A stretch of DNA of 64,000 nt from positions 158,840,875 through 158,904,874 of the forward strand of contig CP136062.1 of NCBI GenBank assembly GCA_032622095.1, in the 5' to 3' direction. Numbering within the stretch: position 1 is the stretch's first letter; each line of letters opens with the position of its first letter. The translations under genes and the position numbers were made by a program. The DNA is from Siphonodentalium dalli. Lineage: Eukaryota > Mollusca > Scaphopoda > Gadilida > Siphonodentaliidae. Below the pieces are notes generated by a model that was given only the letters and a program-made list of their open reading frames with translations, did no database searches and was not told the origin of the DNA. This document shows, in pieces, positions 61,601 to 64,000 of this stretch.

Positions 61601-64000
61601 GCGGATTGTCCGGACATTTACATGTATAATCAGTATCATATGACTGATGAAGGCGGGTTGTCCGGACATTTTACATGTATAATCAGTATAATATGACTCA
61701 TGAAGGCGGATTGTCCGGACATTTTACATATATAATCAGTATCATATGACTGATGAAGTGGCGGATTGTCCGGACATTTTACATGTATAATCAGTATCAT
61801 ATGACTGATGAAGTGACGGATTGCCCGGACATTTACATGTATAATCAGTATCATATGACTGATGAAGGCGGGTTGTCCGGACATTTTACATGTATAATCA
61901 GTATAATATGACTCATGAAGGCGGATTGTCCGGACATTTTACATATATAATCAGTATCATATGACTGATGAAGTGGCGGATTGTCCGGACATTTTACATG
62001 TATATTCAGTATAATATGACTGATGAAGTGGCGGATTGTCCGGACATTTTACATATATAATCAGTATAATATGACTCATGAAGGCGGATTGTCCGGACAT
62101 TTTACATGTATATTCAGTATAATATGACTGATGAAGTGGCGGATTGTCCGGACATTTTACATATATAATCAGTATAATATGACTCATGAAGGCGGATTGT
62201 CCGGACATTTTACATATATAATCAGTATCATATGACTGATGAAGTGGCGGATTGTCCGGACATTTTACATGTATCATCAGTATCATATGACTGATGAAGT
62301 GGCGGGTTGTCCGGACATTTTACATGTATAATCAGTATCATATGACTGATGAAGTGGCGGATTGTCCGGACATTTTACATGTATAATCAGTCTAATATGA
62401 CTGATGAAGTGGCGGGTTGTCCGGATATTTTACATGTATAATCAGTATAATATGACTGATGAAGTGGCGGATTGGCCGGACATTTTACATGTATAATCAG
62501 TATCATATGACTGATGAAGTGGCGGATTGTCCGGACATTTACATGTATAATCAGTATCATATGACTGATGAAGTGGCGGGTTGTCCGGACATTTTACATG
62601 TATAATCAGTATCATATGACTGATGAAGTGGCGGATTGTCCGGACATTTTACATGTATAATCAGTATAATATGACTCATGAAGTGGCGGATTGTCCGGAC
62701 ATTTTACATGTATATTCAGTATAATATGACTGATGAAGTGGCGGATTGTCCGGACATTTTACATGTATAATCAGTATCATATGACTGATGAAGTGGCGGA
62801 TTGTCCGGACATTTTACATGTATATTCAGTATAATATGACTGATGAAGGCGGATTGGCCGGACATTTTACATGTATAATCAGTATAATATGACTCATGAA
62901 GTGGCGGATTGTCCGGACATTTTACATGTATAATCAGTATCATATGACTGATGGAGGCGGATTGTCCGGACATTTTACATGTATAATCAGTATCATATGA
63001 CTGATGAAGTGGCGGATTGTCCGGACATTTTACATGTATATTCAGTATAATATGACTGATGAAGTGGCGGATTGTCCGGACATTTTACATGTATAATCAG
63101 TATCATATGACTGATGAAGTGGCGGATTGTCCGGACATTTTACATGTATAATCAGTATCATATGACTGATGAAGTGGCGGATTGTCCGGACATTTTACAT
63201 GTATATTTCAGTATAATATGACTGATGAAGTGGCGGATTGTCCGGACATTTTACATGTATATTCAGTATAATATGACTGATGAAGTGGCGGATTGTCCGG
63301 ACATTTTACATGTATAATCAGTATAATATGACTGATGAAGTGGCGGATTGTCCGGACATTTTACATATATAATCAGTATCATATGACTGATGAAGGCGGA
63401 TTGTCCGGACATTTTACATGTATATTCAGTATAATATGACTGATGAAGTGGCGGATTGTCCGGACATTTTACATGTATAATCAGTATAATATGACTGATG
63501 AAGTGGCGGATTGTCCGGACATTTTACATGTATAATCAGTATAATATGACTGATGAAGGCGGATTGTCCGGACATTTTACATATATAATCAGTATAATAT
63601 GACTGATGAAGGCGGATTGTCCGGACATTTTACATATATAATCAGTATAATATGACTGATGAAGTGGCGGATTGTCCGGACATTTTACATGTATAATCAG
63701 TATCATATGACTGATGAAGGCGGATTGTCCGGACATTTTACATGTATATTCAGTATAATATGACTGATGAAGGCGGATTGTCCGGACATTTTACATATAT
63801 AATCAGTATCATATGACTGACTGATGAAGGCGGATTGTCCGGACATTTTACATGTATAATCAGTATAATATGACTGATGAAGGCGGATTGTCCGGACATT
63901 TTACATATATAATCAGTATCATATGACTCATGAAGTGGCGGATTGTCCGGACATTTTACATATATAATCAGTATCATATGACTCATGAAGTGGCGGATTG
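55601..64000. repeat. 53/55-bp satellite array, about 155 copies
   Basis: Head-to-tail monomers of two lengths: 55 bp when GATGAAGTGGCGG separates them and 53 bp when it is GATGAAGGCGG or GATGAATGCGG. Each carries the 10-bp palindrome TGTCCGGACA, then TTTTACATGTATAATCAGTA, then TCATATGACTGATGAA. Common variants are ATATAT for ATGTAT, TAATATG for TCATATG, and CTCATGAA for CTGATGAA. A 55+53 pair is 108 bp, a multiple of three, so minus-strand frames stay open for up to 109 codons by arithmetic; they are not genes. A short internal slip duplicates about 20 bp at 60075-60112. The array reaches the window end. Confidence 0.97.

Noticed and set aside
55526-63986. Many minus-strand frames of 60-109 codons across the right end
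   Set aside because: They are readings of the satellite. 53+55 bp sums to a multiple of three, so frames stay open by arithmetic, and they break wherever the monomer order changes.

Overview
This is eukaryotic DNA, almost certainly from an invertebrate animal. It is AT-rich, intron-dominated and full of tandem repeats, and it has no long uninterrupted reading frame. The recognisable coding sequence is a series of short exons with canonical AG/GT borders on the + strand, nearly all encoding thrombospondin type 1 (TSP1/TSR) domains. I cannot name the species or an orthologue. TSR-rich extracellular proteins with mucin-like linkers are common in marine invertebrates such as molluscs, cnidarians and tunicates.

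Layout. (1) 1-38944 holds five full tandem units of about 7.4 kb (7441, 7449, 7445, 7435 and 7405 bp) and the start of a sixth. Each full unit carries one intact 216-nt TSR exon (type A) and one 54-nt Pro/Thr-rich linker exon (L). Each also carries a 5'-truncated TSR relic (T), a foldback hairpin, a CA/TACA-rich tract and a degenerate minisatellite. The array runs off the left edge. (2) 38945-51089 holds three shorter units (3965, 3965 and about 4215 bp). They reuse part of the 7.4-kb intron but carry other TSR exons: B (216 nt) and B3 (219 nt) intact, plus decayed copies B2 (premature stop, lost 3' half) and C' (frameshifted and truncated). (3) 51109-51306 is an intact TSR exon C, apparently the source of the C' relics. 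(4) 51462-53190 is a minisatellite of about 54 copies of a 32-bp unit. (5) 53191-55600 is mostly single-copy DNA with a foldback element of about 444 bp and a further exon D (54784-54915) that encodes an Asp-rich segment. (6) 55601-64000 is a satellite of 53- and 55-bp monomers running off the right edge.

How it fits together. Every intact exon (6 A, 5 L, 3 B, 3 B3, C and D) is phase 1 at both ends. Any number can be added or removed without shifting the frame. Read in order (A-L x5, A, then B-B3 x3, C, D), they would give about 1067 codons of one extracellular poly-TSR protein, with mucin-like linkers between the A domains. Neither end of the gene is in the window: there is no signal peptide, start or terminal exon. 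The locus looks like a gene whose modular middle is being amplified by unequal exchange of whole intron-exon blocks, leaving decayed exons behind. The exon model comes from reading splice signals and reading frames only; no transcript supports it.
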